DNA of 64,000 nucleotides from Cytobacillus sp. NCCP-133 (GCF_026011715.1 NZ_BRVM01000008.1:106570-170569); one strand, 5' to 3'. Shown: positions 33,336 to 42,107, counted from the stretch's first letter. Made by a program: numbers and translations. The notes: generated by a model from the sequence alone, not told the origin.

Positions 33336-33661
33336 GATGATACTCTTCCCCTTTTGCTTAAATCTCTCTATCTAAATGCCTGAAATGAAATCCATTCTAA
33401 TCATAACACCTTTCTGCTTGCGCTACATTAGAATAGATTAATATTATATCGTTTTTTCTTCGCAGCGGGGATAAAAAAAGCAAACCCTAAGCGGGATTGC
33501 TTCTAATGACAAAACTGTTTAAGTACGTTGGTGCCTATTCCCGGCCATGAAGCTTTTTACCTCATCGGCATTTTTGCTGAATACACCATGGTCCTCTTCT
33601 GTATTGTTTTTGGCTGTATGGTAATATTTTTATCCTCTATGGGATAGACCAGATTTTCAAT
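33336..33661. other. Intergenic region with terminator and start-less frame
   Basis: A terminator lies at 33472-33500. A minus-strand stretch at 33519-33629 reads like the end of a small acidic protein (NNTEEDHGVFSKNADEVKSF) but has no start codon and is preceded by an in-frame TAA. It may be a remnant. Confidence 0.4.
33472..33500 (-). terminator. Terminator of the SFCGS/Dga-like operon
   Basis: On the minus strand GCAATCCC-GCTTA-GGGTTTGC (one mismatch) is followed by seven T. It is the first clear terminator downstream of the HAD gene. Confidence 0.75.
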
Positions 33662-34324
33662 TTAGATTTCCTCTAATAATTTCCCCAGCATGAAAACATC
33701 TATTTCCTCTAAAGAAGAAATAACCAGGTCCGCCCTAGATAAATCCATTGGAATTTGCTTATGCTTAACACCAATTTTCTTCATACCTGCTCTTGAAGCA
33801 GCTGTTAAACCATTCAAAGAGTCTTCAATGACAATACAATGTTCAGGTGGAACCCCCAACTTTGCGGCACTATGAAGAAAGATGTCAGGATGCGGTTTGC
33901 TCTCTTCGAACTCTTCCCCACTTACTATTGATCTGAAATATCCATGGAGGTCGCAATCATCTAATACTTTATCAATTCGTTCTCTGTCAGACGACGAAGC
34001 CAGTGCAGTGGGGATTTTCTGTTTTCGCAGATTTTCCAGCAGCGGTCGGGCACCAGGAAATAAAATCTTGTCAAAATGGACGTTTTTAAATCTAAAGAAT
34101 TTTTGTTGATAGGAAATTAGGTCCTCTAGAGGCTGTGTAACTCCACAGTGCTCTTTTATCATTCTCCACTTTCGATTGGCACTTCCACCTATAAATTGCA
34201 ATCGTATCTCATCTGGGACCGAAATGTTTAACTCCTTGAATAATTCTTCATTTAAGTTTTTAAAGACAGGTTCACTATCAACAATTACACCGTCCATATC
34301 AAATATAATCGCATACGAATCCAT
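33662..34324 (-). CDS. HAD-superfamily phosphatase, beta-phosphoglucomutase-like
   Basis: A 220-residue HAD enzyme. The nucleophile motif IFDMDGVIVDSEP (residues 6-18), motif II TALASSS and motif III/IV VIEDSLNGLTAASRAGM are intact, with a helical cap of subclass I. It resembles beta-phosphoglucomutases and sugar phosphatases. It is the last gene of the operon and lies past an internal hairpin, so it may be expressed at a lower level. It might dephosphorylate an excess intermediate of the pathway; this is inference. Confidence 0.82.
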   Translation of the reverse strand: MDSYAIIFDMDGVIVDSEPVFKNLNEELFKELNISVPDEIRLQFIGGSANRKWRMIKEHCGVTQPLEDLISYQQKFFRFKNVHFDKILFPGARPLLENLRKQKIPTALASSSDRERIDKVLDDCDLHGYFRSIVSGEEFEESKPHPDIFLHSAAKLGVPPEHCIVIEDSLNGLTAASRAGMKKIGVKHKQIPMDLSRADLVISSLEEIDVFMLGKLLEEI

Positions 34325-34345
34325 TTCTTATTCCTCCTTAAATGC

Positions 34346-34376
34346 AAAAGGAGCGATCAAGTGAAAGCTCCTTTTT
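34346..34376 (-). terminator. Intra-operon terminator or attenuator before the HAD gene
   Basis: On the minus strand AAAAGGAGC and GCTCCTTTT form a 9-bp stem with a 12-base loop, followed by a weak T-run. It lies between the aldolase stop and the HAD ribosome site. Confidence 0.55.
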
Positions 34377-34379
34377 ACT

Positions 34380-35102
34380 TTAATTCAAATTCCATTCCAT
34401 GCTCACTAGCTGTTCTATCTTCTCTACTTCGGTTTTGCTAGTCTCTTTATTTACTAGAGAGGTATATAAGTGAGGAATGACCATTTCTGCACCGTTCTCA
34501 ATGCAAGTCTGGACAATCCGATGTACATTTTCCATGTTAATCCCACCTGTAGGTTCGAAAACTTTCAATCCTGCCTTTGAAGAAGCTTTTGCCATTTCAG
34601 CTACTTCATCTAGTCTCTTATCTCCGTTTATCGGATAAAATTTAACTGAGTGTACCCCTATTTCAGCAAGCATGGAGGCTGCCAGATCACACGATACCTT
34701 TTCTTTATAACCAGAACTATTGGCGCCAGTTGAAATGTATACTTCACCCGGAGTTCCGGAAGGTTCAATTAACGCATTAACAATGGTTCCCGAAAAACCT
34801 TGCTGTGTAATCCGTCCGAGTGTATAGCCTGCTGCTGGGAACACTTGATTTATATGTTGAGGATTAGTTTTGGCAGAAACGTCAGCTACCTTCTTCCACA
34901 TCGCAGGGTCGCCATCCCCTAATCCTACTGAAACAGGAATATTATGTCTCTTAAACAATTCTACTTGGTCAATAGCTGCTTCAACATTCGAAAAATTTTT
35001 AACCATTACCCCTACCAAGACTCTGTCTCCCGCTGCAGCCACTAGCTCTTTCGCGTTGACTGCATCCTTTGCTAATACATTAAAAACGACTTTATGGTTC
35101 AT
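34380..35102 (-). CDS. 2-dehydro-3-deoxy-phosphogluconate aldolase, DgaF-like (KDGP aldolase family)
   Basis: A 240-residue TIM-barrel protein of the KDGP aldolase/DgaF family, distinct from classical Eda. In Salmonella, DgaF cleaves 2-keto-3-deoxygluconate 6-phosphate to pyruvate and glyceraldehyde 3-phosphate at the end of D-glucosaminate breakdown. Conserved-looking segments are VSVGLGDGDPAMW, HINQVFPAAGYT, VKFYPINGDKRLDE and GLKVFEPTGGINMENV. It overlaps the DgaE-like gene by 4 bases (ATGA), so the two reactions are coupled. Confidence 0.85.
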   Translation of the reverse strand: MNHKVVFNVLAKDAVNAKELVAAAGDRVLVGVMVKNFSNVEAAIDQVELFKRHNIPVSVGLGDGDPAMWKKVADVSAKTNPQHINQVFPAAGYTLGRITQQGFSGTIVNALIEPSGTPGEVYISTGANSSGYKEKVSCDLAASMLAEIGVHSVKFYPINGDKRLDEVAEMAKASSKAGLKVFEPTGGINMENVHRIVQTCIENGAEMVIPHLYTSLVNKETSKTEVEKIEQLVSMEWNLN

Positions 35103-36220
35103 TTGGGCTGCTCCTCATTAAGTATACTTTTTATTGTATTTGCAATAACTTCTTCTTGTCCTTTAAGAAGAGGGCGAGGATCCACCGCTAAAATGCCAAT
35201 ATTAACATAATGATGGCGAAGATAAATCGCCGGATTCCCTATTTCAAGCCGGTGAAGAAGCTGTTCTGCAGTCAAGCCTGCCTTATCAGTATCAACTTCA
35301 ATTTGAGCCCTATATATTGCTCTTCCCGCTTCATCCTGCTTGATTGAGCATGTAAGGCCATTAACAGTTTTAAGCGATTCACACAGTTTTGTCATTCGTG
35401 CAATCTGGTCATCTGGATTATCTTCTTTATATGGATATTGCCTTAATGCTGCAATGAGCCCTGCAACACCTTCTTTTCCAATTTTCATTGGGCGCCCTAT
35501 GCCTTTGTATTGCATTCTGCAAGCTTCCATCAGATCCTTTTTGCCGCAGATCAAGCCTGAAGTTGGTCCTTCAAGCGCTTTTCCGCCGCTGTAAATGACA
35601 ATGTCTGCACCCATCTTAATATACTTTTTGAAGTCTTCCTCTGCAGCTGCATCAATTATAAATGGGATATTATTAGCTTTGGCAATTTCCATCATCGTTT
35701 CAATCGGCTGCATTCCTTTTTGAACAGCATGGTGAGACTTTACATATAGCAGCGCAGCTGTTTTTTCCGTTATGGCCTGCCGAATATGATCAGCTTCCAC
35801 TTTATTGGCGCTTCCAACCTCAACCGCGCTGCCGCCTCCTATACGGATCATTTGACCAATACTAGCACCAAAATGGATTTGCTGGCCCTTTTGAATGATA
35901 ATCTCATTCCTGAGCCCCTCTGAATCTGGAATTCTCTCAATTAATGTGAGGTTTTTTCCGGTAATGACAGATGCAACTGAAATAGCGATTCCTGCAGCTG
36001 CCCCGCATGTCGGACAGCCATCTTCTGATCCTGTATATTCTGCTATCACTTTGCCTGCGAACTCCATCATCTCATCAATATCAACGTAATCCTGTGATGC
36101 CTGCTTCAATGCCTCTGCCACTTCATCACTGACCGCAGATGCACCCAATGCTGTCATTTTCCCACTGGCATTGATAACCTTTCGTAGTCCAAATGATTCA
36201 AAAACACTCATTTTATTCAC
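35099..36220 (-). CDS. DgaE-family PLP-dependent ammonia-lyase
   Basis: A 373-residue PLP enzyme of the SelA-like aminotransferase fold, assigned to the DgaE family. DgaE dehydrates and deaminates D-glucosaminate 6-phosphate to 2-keto-3-deoxygluconate 6-phosphate. The PLP-binding lysine is K214 in IVIYSGGKALEGPTSG, preceded by the FIIDAAAEED aspartate. The N-terminal GLRKVINASGKMTALG block is typical. It lies 2 bases after the DUF4310 gene, and the aldolase follows, giving two consecutive catabolic steps directly after the membrane genes. Confidence 0.85.
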   Translation of the reverse strand: MNKMSVFESFGLRKVINASGKMTALGASAVSDEVAEALKQASQDYVDIDEMMEFAGKVIAEYTGSEDGCPTCGAAAGIAISVASVITGKNLTLIERIPDSEGLRNEIIIQKGQQIHFGASIGQMIRIGGGSAVEVGSANKVEADHIRQAITEKTAALLYVKSHHAVQKGMQPIETMMEIAKANNIPFIIDAAAEEDFKKYIKMGADIVIYSGGKALEGPTSGLICGKKDLMEACRMQYKGIGRPMKIGKEGVAGLIAALRQYPYKEDNPDDQIARMTKLCESLKTVNGLTCSIKQDEAGRAIYRAQIEVDTDKAGLTAEQLLHRLEIGNPAIYLRHHYVNIGILAVDPRPLLKGQEEVIANTIKSILNEEQPK

Positions 36221-36222
36221 AC

Positions 36223-36921
36223 CTATTCTAAAGAGATTGGGAAGATAGCTCCAAATATCATTGCACCTAATATAGCTCCACCTGCAACAGGTTTTTTCCA
36301 GACATAGAAAATAGCTGCGCCAATAATCGATCCAATTCCGATAGGTATCGATGCACTTGCTGCTGAGATAACGATTAAAGGTCCAAGGAATCGACCCGAT
36401 GTATTACCTGCACCCATCATAATGTCCGCTCCGAACGTCGAATTAGATTGATTTACTGTGAACTTCCGGATTCCAATAATGACATATCCTACAATGACCC
36501 CAAGCAAAGCTCCTGTAATTAACGAAAGAACAAAGTTTTCCAGAGGCGCAGTAATCCCAGATGCTAGCAATAAGGCAGGGACCCCAATGCCAATACCAGT
36601 TTGGAGCGAGCCACCAATATCCAAGATTCCAACGAGTGAACCTTCTAATATTCGTGCAAATAAGAAGCTTGCTCCAAATGCTGCTGCAGCTCCATATCCA
36701 GCCCCTTGAATTCCTGCTTCTAACATAGCTACGATTGCAACATCATTAAAAGCACCGATTTTATAAACATAATACATATGTGTACCAGCAAAGATACCTG
36801 ATGATAAAAGAGCTACTAAGATAGGGAATGACCAGTCCGCATACCAGAAGTTTTTGCTCAAATCAATTTCTGCCTTTTTATTTATCTCCTGATCCATTAC
36901 GCGAGCAGTTTGAGAACTCAT
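36223..36921 (-). CDS. DUF4310 family membrane protein
   Basis: A 232-residue integral membrane protein with about seven hydrophobic segments rich in Gly/Ala/Ile and a soluble N-terminal 30 residues. Recognisable family text is GIQGAGYGAAAAFGASFLFA and IMMGAGNTSGRFLGPLIVIS. The family is uncharacterised; it always appears with DUF4311, DUF4312 and SFCGS proteins, which suggests one half of a two-subunit membrane channel. The spacing is 1 base to the DUF4311 gene and 2 bases to dgaE-like. Confidence 0.85.
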   Translation of the reverse strand: MSSQTARVMDQEINKKAEIDLSKNFWYADWSFPILVALLSSGIFAGTHMYYVYKIGAFNDVAIVAMLEAGIQGAGYGAAAAFGASFLFARILEGSLVGILDIGGSLQTGIGIGVPALLLASGITAPLENFVLSLITGALLGVIVGYVIIGIRKFTVNQSNSTFGADIMMGAGNTSGRFLGPLIVISAASASIPIGIGSIIGAAIFYVWKKPVAGGAILGAMIFGAIFPISLE

Positions 36922-36922
36922 T

Positions 36923-37708
36923 TTACTTCACCTCTAATCCTATTAATTTATGCAAGTCTTTTAGCCATTCAGGTGTATTTAAATACATGCTTTCTAATAA
37001 CCTAACATCGAATCCCCGGAAGAATGCACTTAACACAAAAAGTAAGATAACAGAAGTAATCAATGTTTTCGTCACTCTATTCCATCCGCTGTCATCGACC
37101 CCTTTGCCGATTAATATCCCTAATACTACACCTGGTACAGCATTCCCCATAATTAAATGGGCAGCCCCTCCAAAGATCGTCCCCCAAAAACCGGAACGTT
37201 TTCCCGCATCAAGTGCTGCAAGCCAAAAAATGACAGGCATGACGGGATTAATCAATAAATTCGCAGCAGGTACAAGCACCTTTATGGCAATGGCCTGAAG
37301 AGATTCAGGAATTGCAGATGCCGTCAAATTCAGGAAAGCAACTACGATAACTCCCATGATACCCCCGGCGATTGCCATTTTCTTAGGATTATGCAGGGTA
37401 TCTTCCGGACGTTTGCCTTTACGCATAAGGACAGATGCAGCCCAGTTCGGAATGATTCGATGATCCACATCTTGTGTGAAAGCTCCAGCTCCGACTGAAG
37501 AAGCCCAAGCGTTAAAGAAGAATCCAAGTCCGAAAGAAAAATGGGACGCTGCGTCACCTGCGCAAGCATTCAATTCCCCTAAAGTACGGAAAGCCCCCAT
37601 TCCCTGCACTTTCGGTGCGTGAAACATTCTGGCAGCCCCTGCTCCAACCCCCACACCGACAAGGGCGCCAATAATGATCGATTTGATCGCTATTTCCAAT
37701 ACCTCCAT
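36923..37708 (-). CDS. DUF4311 family membrane protein
   Basis: A 261-residue integral membrane protein with about six to seven segments. Conserved-looking polar stretches within or between segments include GAFRTLGELNACAGDAASHF and AGAFTQDVDHRIIPNWAAS, which could form a substrate site. It is uncharacterised but is fixed in gene order with DUF4310. I infer that DUF4311 and DUF4310 together replace the IIC/IID subunits of a mannose-type PTS or form a new transporter. Confidence 0.85.
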   Translation of the reverse strand: MEVLEIAIKSIIIGALVGVGVGAGAARMFHAPKVQGMGAFRTLGELNACAGDAASHFSFGLGFFFNAWASSVGAGAFTQDVDHRIIPNWAASVLMRKGKRPEDTLHNPKKMAIAGGIMGVIVVAFLNLTASAIPESLQAIAIKVLVPAANLLINPVMPVIFWLAALDAGKRSGFWGTIFGGAAHLIMGNAVPGVVLGILIGKGVDDSGWNRVTKTLITSVILLFVLSAFFRGFDVRLLESMYLNTPEWLKDLHKLIGLEVK

Positions 37709-37718
37709 GTTCCCCCTC

Positions 37719-38072
37719 CTATTTCTCTGTTATTTGGTCATTTTGAAAGATTCCATTCACAACTCCGCCAGATTCTTCAATTCTCTTAAAATCAATCGAC
37801 TTAACATTTAGCAGAGTCGCTTGAACATTGACATCCAAAACAACTTTATAAGTTTGTCTTTTCCTTGGAAAGAAAAAGAGCAGAAAGCGTTCTATATAGG
37901 TTTTTTCAATAGCTTCAAGTACTTCAATCCCCAACGGTTCAATGCGAATCATCATGGATTTATGTTCATCTAGAATTTTTTTCTGTATTTGTCCCAGTGC
38001 GAAATTAATAGCATGTTCTTTAGTCCTACCGGCGCCTTCCACTCTGACTTTTTGTTGAATAACCTTTTCCAT
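37719..38072 (-). CDS. DUF4312 family protein
   Basis: A 117-residue soluble protein with an alpha/beta pattern. The N-terminus reads VRVEGAGRTKEHAINFALGQIQ, and a basic aromatic patch (FLLFFFPRKRQ, residues 73-83) may touch the membrane. The family has no known function and co-occurs with SFCGS and DUF4310/4311. It lies 4 bases after SFCGS and 10 bases before DUF4311, so it is probably a cytoplasmic partner of the membrane pair. Confidence 0.82.
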   Translation of the reverse strand: MEKVIQQKVRVEGAGRTKEHAINFALGQIQKKILDEHKSMMIRIEPLGIEVLEAIEKTYIERFLLFFFPRKRQTYKVVLDVNVQATLLNVKSIDFKRIEESGGVVNGIFQNDQITEK

Positions 38073-38076
38073 AGGG

Positions 38077-38436
38077 TTACACTCTTGCTTTCATATAAGC
38101 TTCAGTAATACGTTTTCCTAATTCCTCAACATCCATAAAACCAAATCCAAGAACGCGTTTGCCTTCATTTACAGCAGTTACGCCCTCTTCAATGGAGCGC
38201 ATACCATAATGGGCAGGATATCCATATTTTGTTTGTGCAGTGATTGCTCCTGCACCGCCACTTCCACAAAAAGATAGCCCCAAATCCGCATTTTCAGCTT
38301 TCATGACATCTCCAAGCCGCATATCTGCGCCAACACCATTAATAACTATTGCCTTCCCGCCAGCGGCTTCAACTCCTTTAGCCACATTCTGACCTTTTCC
38401 CAAACGATCTCCAATTACTACAACAACTTGACTCAT
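38077..38436 (-). CDS. Glycine-rich SFCGS family protein
   Basis: A 119-residue cytoplasmic protein starting at ATG 38436, which has AAAAGGAGG 9 bases upstream; the frame is open to 38460. It has a Rossmann-like start VVVVIGDRLGKGQNVAKGVE and the family-naming motif SFCGSGG with Cys57. The size, the order of secondary structure and a cysteine on a Gly-rich loop recall PTS EIIB domains, but it is not a recognised EIIB. A phospho-carrier role is inferred from the PRD regulators in the same operon. Confidence 0.85.
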   Translation of the reverse strand: MSQVVVVIGDRLGKGQNVAKGVEAAGGKAIVINGVGADMRLGDVMKAENADLGLSFCGSGGAGAITAQTKYGYPAHYGMRSIEEGVTAVNEGKRVLGFGFMDVEELGKRITEAYMKARV

Positions 38437-38452
38437 AATCCTATTCCTCCTT

Positions 38453-38782
38453 TTAATCATTCAGCCTGGCAGATTCAAAATGGATAGAAAGTAGGTATTT
38501 CTCATCTTTGTGTAAATCCGGCAGTATCTCACAAATCTTATTTGCCATATTAATGGAACCCTCTGAAACTTCTTGGAACAGGAAGGTATCTACAGGCTGA
38601 ATTTTTTCATTATGCTTGGATCGATATACCATAGCTGAAATGTGAGATAACAAAGATAGCCTTTGTGCATTTGTCATCACTACGTTTTCCTGAGATAGGA
38701 GCTGTTCTGCAAAATTCATTATTTTTTTGCATAATAGAGGTTCTTCACTTTTTTCATAAAGCTCTCGTGTTTTTAATTCCAT
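38453..38782 (-). CDS. Stand-alone PRD-domain protein
   Basis: A 109-residue helical protein matching a single PTS regulation domain: LSLLSHISAMVYRSKHN has the first conserved His in the PRD pattern, and the C-terminus EKYLLSIHFESA the second. PRDs are phosphorylated by HPr or EII proteins and normally sit inside regulators. A lone PRD may act as a decoy, sensor or phospho-relay for the SFCGS system. It starts inside the amidohydrolase gene (29-base overlap) and precedes SFCGS. Confidence 0.75.
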   Translation of the reverse strand: MELKTRELYEKSEEPLLCKKIMNFAEQLLSQENVVMTNAQRLSLLSHISAMVYRSKHNEKIQPVDTFLFQEVSEGSINMANKICEILPDLHKDEKYLLSIHFESARLND

Positions 38783-39911
38783 CTTTATTCTTGTATGCCA
38801 CCTTTCCAGTCTTTAAGGTCATGTATGGAGTAAGAATTTGATGACAGGCCAATTCTTCCCCTTCAGAATCCGCTAGGTGCACACTCTTTTCTTCCAGGCT
38901 AAAAATAGTCATATCTGCTCTAGTACCCATTTTAAATGTCCCTTGTTCAGATAAATGCAGCGAATCTGCAGCCTGTTTCGTGACCGCCGCCACTACTTCG
39001 GTTAAAGTATAGCCAAGGGAAAGAAGCTTTGACATCGTAATCATGAGGCTTCCGACAGGGTGCGAATAATTATTTTTGTAAATATCAGTGCTGATGGTAA
39101 ATGAAAGATTATATTTTTCTTTAAATTTTCTCATCGTTTTATAGCTAAAACTTGAAGTACCATGGCCAACATCGAACCGGACACCCCTCCTAATAGCATC
39201 TATGCCTTCTGGAATCATTTCTCCTGACTGTTTTAAGACTCCATGTTTTTTTCCATGAAAGGCATGTGTAACAATATCCCCTTGAACAAGAATGGGGAAT
39301 ATTTCTTGTAAATTCGGAGGGGGATTTCCTATATGGACCATAATGGGTTTATGTAAGTTGTCTGCTAGTTTCCTGGCATGTTTCAACGGCTTGATCCCGT
39401 TGTCCTTCACAACAGATCCACTCATTCTTGCCTTAAGGCCGACAATGCTTTTTTCGCATTTAAAAATCTCCTGTGCTTCCTCAATCTTCATCAAATCTTC
39501 TATATTAGCAAGTTCTGAAAGTCCATGACAGAGCCCTTTTTTCGAAATGTTCAGAAAGGCCAAAATCTCTGTTTTGCTATGGTTGATTATTTCTTCTTTA
39601 AATATAGAGAAATTATCATAACCAGAGCTCCCTGCATCTACAATTGTTGTTACACCCTGTTCAACACCTACAACATCTGGATCTATGCCCAGTTCTGTAT
39701 AATCTTTAAAGATATGCGCGTGTAAATCAATAAACCCTGGGGAAACATAATATCCTGTTGCATCAAGATACTGAATCTTACACTGATCCTGATTCAGAAC
39801 CTCTCCAACAGGAGCAAATCTCCCATTAAGAATGCCGATGTCCATTTTCTTTATAGATAAGTTATCTGGGTCAATTACGAAACCATCCTGAATGATTAAT
39901 GCTTCATTCAT
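38754..39911 (-). CDS. Amidohydrolase/deacetylase family metallohydrolase
   Basis: A 385-residue amidohydrolase-superfamily enzyme. Metal ligands are visible: GFIDLHAHIF (HxH near residue 65), the K of IVGLKARMSG, HIGNPPP, HAFHGK and the Asp of FDVGHGTSSF. Relatives remove acyl groups from amino sugars or amino acids. With DgaE and DgaF-like enzymes downstream it would deacylate the imported substrate. ATG 39911 overlaps the regulator stop by 4 bases (ATGA) and has GGAAGTG 6 bases upstream. Confidence 0.85.
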   Translation of the reverse strand: MNEALIIQDGFVIDPDNLSIKKMDIGILNGRFAPVGEVLNQDQCKIQYLDATGYYVSPGFIDLHAHIFKDYTELGIDPDVVGVEQGVTTIVDAGSSGYDNFSIFKEEIINHSKTEILAFLNISKKGLCHGLSELANIEDLMKIEEAQEIFKCEKSIVGLKARMSGSVVKDNGIKPLKHARKLADNLHKPIMVHIGNPPPNLQEIFPILVQGDIVTHAFHGKKHGVLKQSGEMIPEGIDAIRRGVRFDVGHGTSSFSYKTMRKFKEKYNLSFTISTDIYKNNYSHPVGSLMITMSKLLSLGYTLTEVVAAVTKQAADSLHLSEQGTFKMGTRADMTIFSLEEKSVHLADSEGEELACHQILTPYMTLKTGKVAYKNKDGIKNTRAL

Positions 39912-41767
39912 ACCATCACTTCCCATTTTTTAAAGTATTGTAATAGAGTAAAAACCTCAACATTATTAACATGTAAGTCTTTATCTTCTAAAATACTACG
40001 GACTTTATTCATCATTTCCATGTCACCCTCCAACAGCTGTTGGCTTGTATGGAAATAATGATCATATTGCTTGTCAAAATAATAGCGGTGAACCATTAAG
40101 AAAACATGAATTTCAAAAGCATTCTTCCAATTTTGGTTCGATTGAATTGGAAAAGCCTCCAGTAAAGCCTGAGTTGCTTCAAAGCCTTTTAAAATAATCT
40201 CCTGGCTGAGGCTTTCGGCGTCATCATTTATCGTATGTGCTTTTTGGTCCTCGAGTAGTTGATTGACTTCAATAGCTTCCGATCCGATCAGCTTCTTCAT
40301 TTGAGCCCTGATCGCTTCAATATCACTTTTTCCCGGCAGAGGCTCTACGACAACAACAGGAATTTTTGTTTCAACCGGAAAAACACTTACAATCATATCA
40401 ACTTTTTCATTCTGGCAAATCTCTTCAACGTCCAGAAGAGAACAATAGCCAACAATTTCTACTGCCGGAATTTCTTTTTCAACACGATTCTTAATAAGTC
40501 GTGCTGCACCTCTTCCAGTTGAACATACATAAAGAACTTTTACTTTCCGTTTTGGCTTAAATGTATTTTCATAAGAAACAAGAAAATGAAGGACAATCAA
40601 GGAGGTAAATGAATCCTGAGCTATTAACGCATGATGTTTAATAAAACGATGGCATGCTTCCTGTACATGTTTGAAAAGTTCAGGATGATTCCTTTTGATT
40701 TCTTCCTCCATAGGATTCATTTCTTTTAAATAAAATGATCCATTTTGAAACCTTAAAGATAAATGGGCAAGTAAATTGCTGTTAAGCTTCGGATCATTTT
40801 GATAATCAATTCTTTCAAGCTTGCTAACGTGATGAATTATTTTTTCTGTTATGGCCACAGCATCTAATGATTCAAATTCCTTCTCTAGCCCGCCTGAGAT
40901 ATAGAGAAATTCCTCCTCTAATAAAGGCAGCTGCATTTCAGTCAAAACTTTTTCCATAACAGAAGCTAAGAACTTAGATCCCTCATCCTGTAATTTGGAC
41001 CTGTCTAAAACACGATAGCTCTTGATGGTATAGCCCATATTTAGTCTAATGACTGAAAAGGTAATCCGAAACAGTGATTTTAATAAATCAGAAACTCTCA
41101 TTAAATTGGCCAATGAAGAGTCATACAATTCTTTCATCTGTTGCTCGATAGCTTTATATTCATCCTTTAGTGCATCATCAATAAGTAAACCAGTATCTTC
41201 TTCTGGCACCTTTTTCGTGATACGGGTTGTCATCTTATAGATCTCAAAATCATCTAAATCGTGATAGATGAGATGTTCAAGCATCAAACGAATCTGTAGC
41301 TCTTCCCCTAAAAGTTTGTATCCGATCCTTTGCTTGCGCTCAAGGTCTATACCCCAGGAGAGAAGAAATTCTTCGACTTTATTCAAGTCGTTTAATACGG
41401 TATTTCTGCTTACCTCCAATGACTCTGAAAATTTAGCAGCAGTAATATACTCATTGGTTAATAGCAGAGCGAATATCATTTTCCGAACACGAATTGTCTG
41501 ATCAGGATAAATATTGGCTCGTTCAGATTGAGTAAGAGTTCTCCTCAACAGGATTCTGTCTTGATCACTGCATTCAAGCCAAATCCCCTTATTTGTTTGA
41601 GAGTGCAGCTGCCTATTCTGGGTTTTATACCAATCTCTAACTAGTTCCAAATCATACTTGATCGTCCTTGTGCTTACACCGTACTCCACAGACAAATCTT
41701 TAATCCTCAATGGGGATTTGGACATCAATAATTTGTTTGCCATTTGAAAAGCTCTTGCCGTTAACAT
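39908..41767 (-). CDS. BglG/MtlR-type transcriptional regulator with PRD and EIIB-like domains
   Basis: A 619-residue multidomain activator. Two N-terminal helix-turn-helix domains (residues 5-60 and about 85-135) are followed by two PRDs (about 185-290 and 300-400, the second with AHLSLRF), an EIIB-like domain with the phospho-cysteine motif VLYVCSTGRGAA (C415), and a C-terminal helical, PRD-like segment (VFLMVHRYYF). Such regulators sense PTS phosphorylation and activate the adjacent operon. A fully PTS-style regulator heading an operon without recognisable PTS enzymes is notable. A cre site lies 29 bases upstream of the start. Confidence 0.88.
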   Translation of the reverse strand: MLTARAFQMANKLLMSKSPLRIKDLSVEYGVSTRTIKYDLELVRDWYKTQNRQLHSQTNKGIWLECSDQDRILLRRTLTQSERANIYPDQTIRVRKMIFALLLTNEYITAAKFSESLEVSRNTVLNDLNKVEEFLLSWGIDLERKQRIGYKLLGEELQIRLMLEHLIYHDLDDFEIYKMTTRITKKVPEEDTGLLIDDALKDEYKAIEQQMKELYDSSLANLMRVSDLLKSLFRITFSVIRLNMGYTIKSYRVLDRSKLQDEGSKFLASVMEKVLTEMQLPLLEEEFLYISGGLEKEFESLDAVAITEKIIHHVSKLERIDYQNDPKLNSNLLAHLSLRFQNGSFYLKEMNPMEEEIKRNHPELFKHVQEACHRFIKHHALIAQDSFTSLIVLHFLVSYENTFKPKRKVKVLYVCSTGRGAARLIKNRVEKEIPAVEIVGYCSLLDVEEICQNEKVDMIVSVFPVETKIPVVVVEPLPGKSDIEAIRAQMKKLIGSEAIEVNQLLEDQKAHTINDDAESLSQEIILKGFEATQALLEAFPIQSNQNWKNAFEIHVFLMVHRYYFDKQYDHYFHTSQQLLEGDMEMMNKVRSILEDKDLHVNNVEVFTLLQYFKKWEVMV

Positions 41768-41795
41768 ATCCTCACCGCTCTACTAGTAGTTGCAA

Positions 41796-41809
41796 TGTAA
41801 TCGATTACA
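41796..41809. promoter_or_regulatory. Catabolite-responsive element (cre)
   Basis: TGTAATCGATTACA is a perfect palindrome and matches the cre consensus TGNNANCGNTNNCA at every defined base. It lies just upstream of the BglG-type regulator and so puts the whole SFCGS operon under CcpA-type carbon control. Confidence 0.75.
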
Positions 41810-41930
41810 CTTATCATTATAGAAAAACCCCACTAAGACGAACAGACAAAATTTCTTCACCTTTATTAGTGAAATCAAATTCATTGGAATATTCTAAATA
41901 TTTAAATCCCTTTAAATATTTAGTCTGGCA

Positions 41931-41963
41931 TTATAAAAGCCAGACCTTCTGTTGGCCTGGCTT
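41931..41963 (-). terminator. Rho-independent terminator upstream of the SFCGS operon
   Basis: On the minus strand AAGCCAGGCC-AACAGAA-GGTCTGGCTT followed by TTATAA. It would end transcripts from the cobalt chelatase gene before the BglG-type regulator. Confidence 0.7.
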
Positions 41964-42107
41964 GCGTTCGCTATATAAAAATTATACACTCTACTCTAAT
42001 ATTAGTAACCACTTCATCAAATAGCTACTCCCTACACGAAAAGACAATCACTTAGCGCATGAAAACTCTCAATTTCATGTAACTGGGCAAAAAGCAGGAA
42101 TTTAAGG

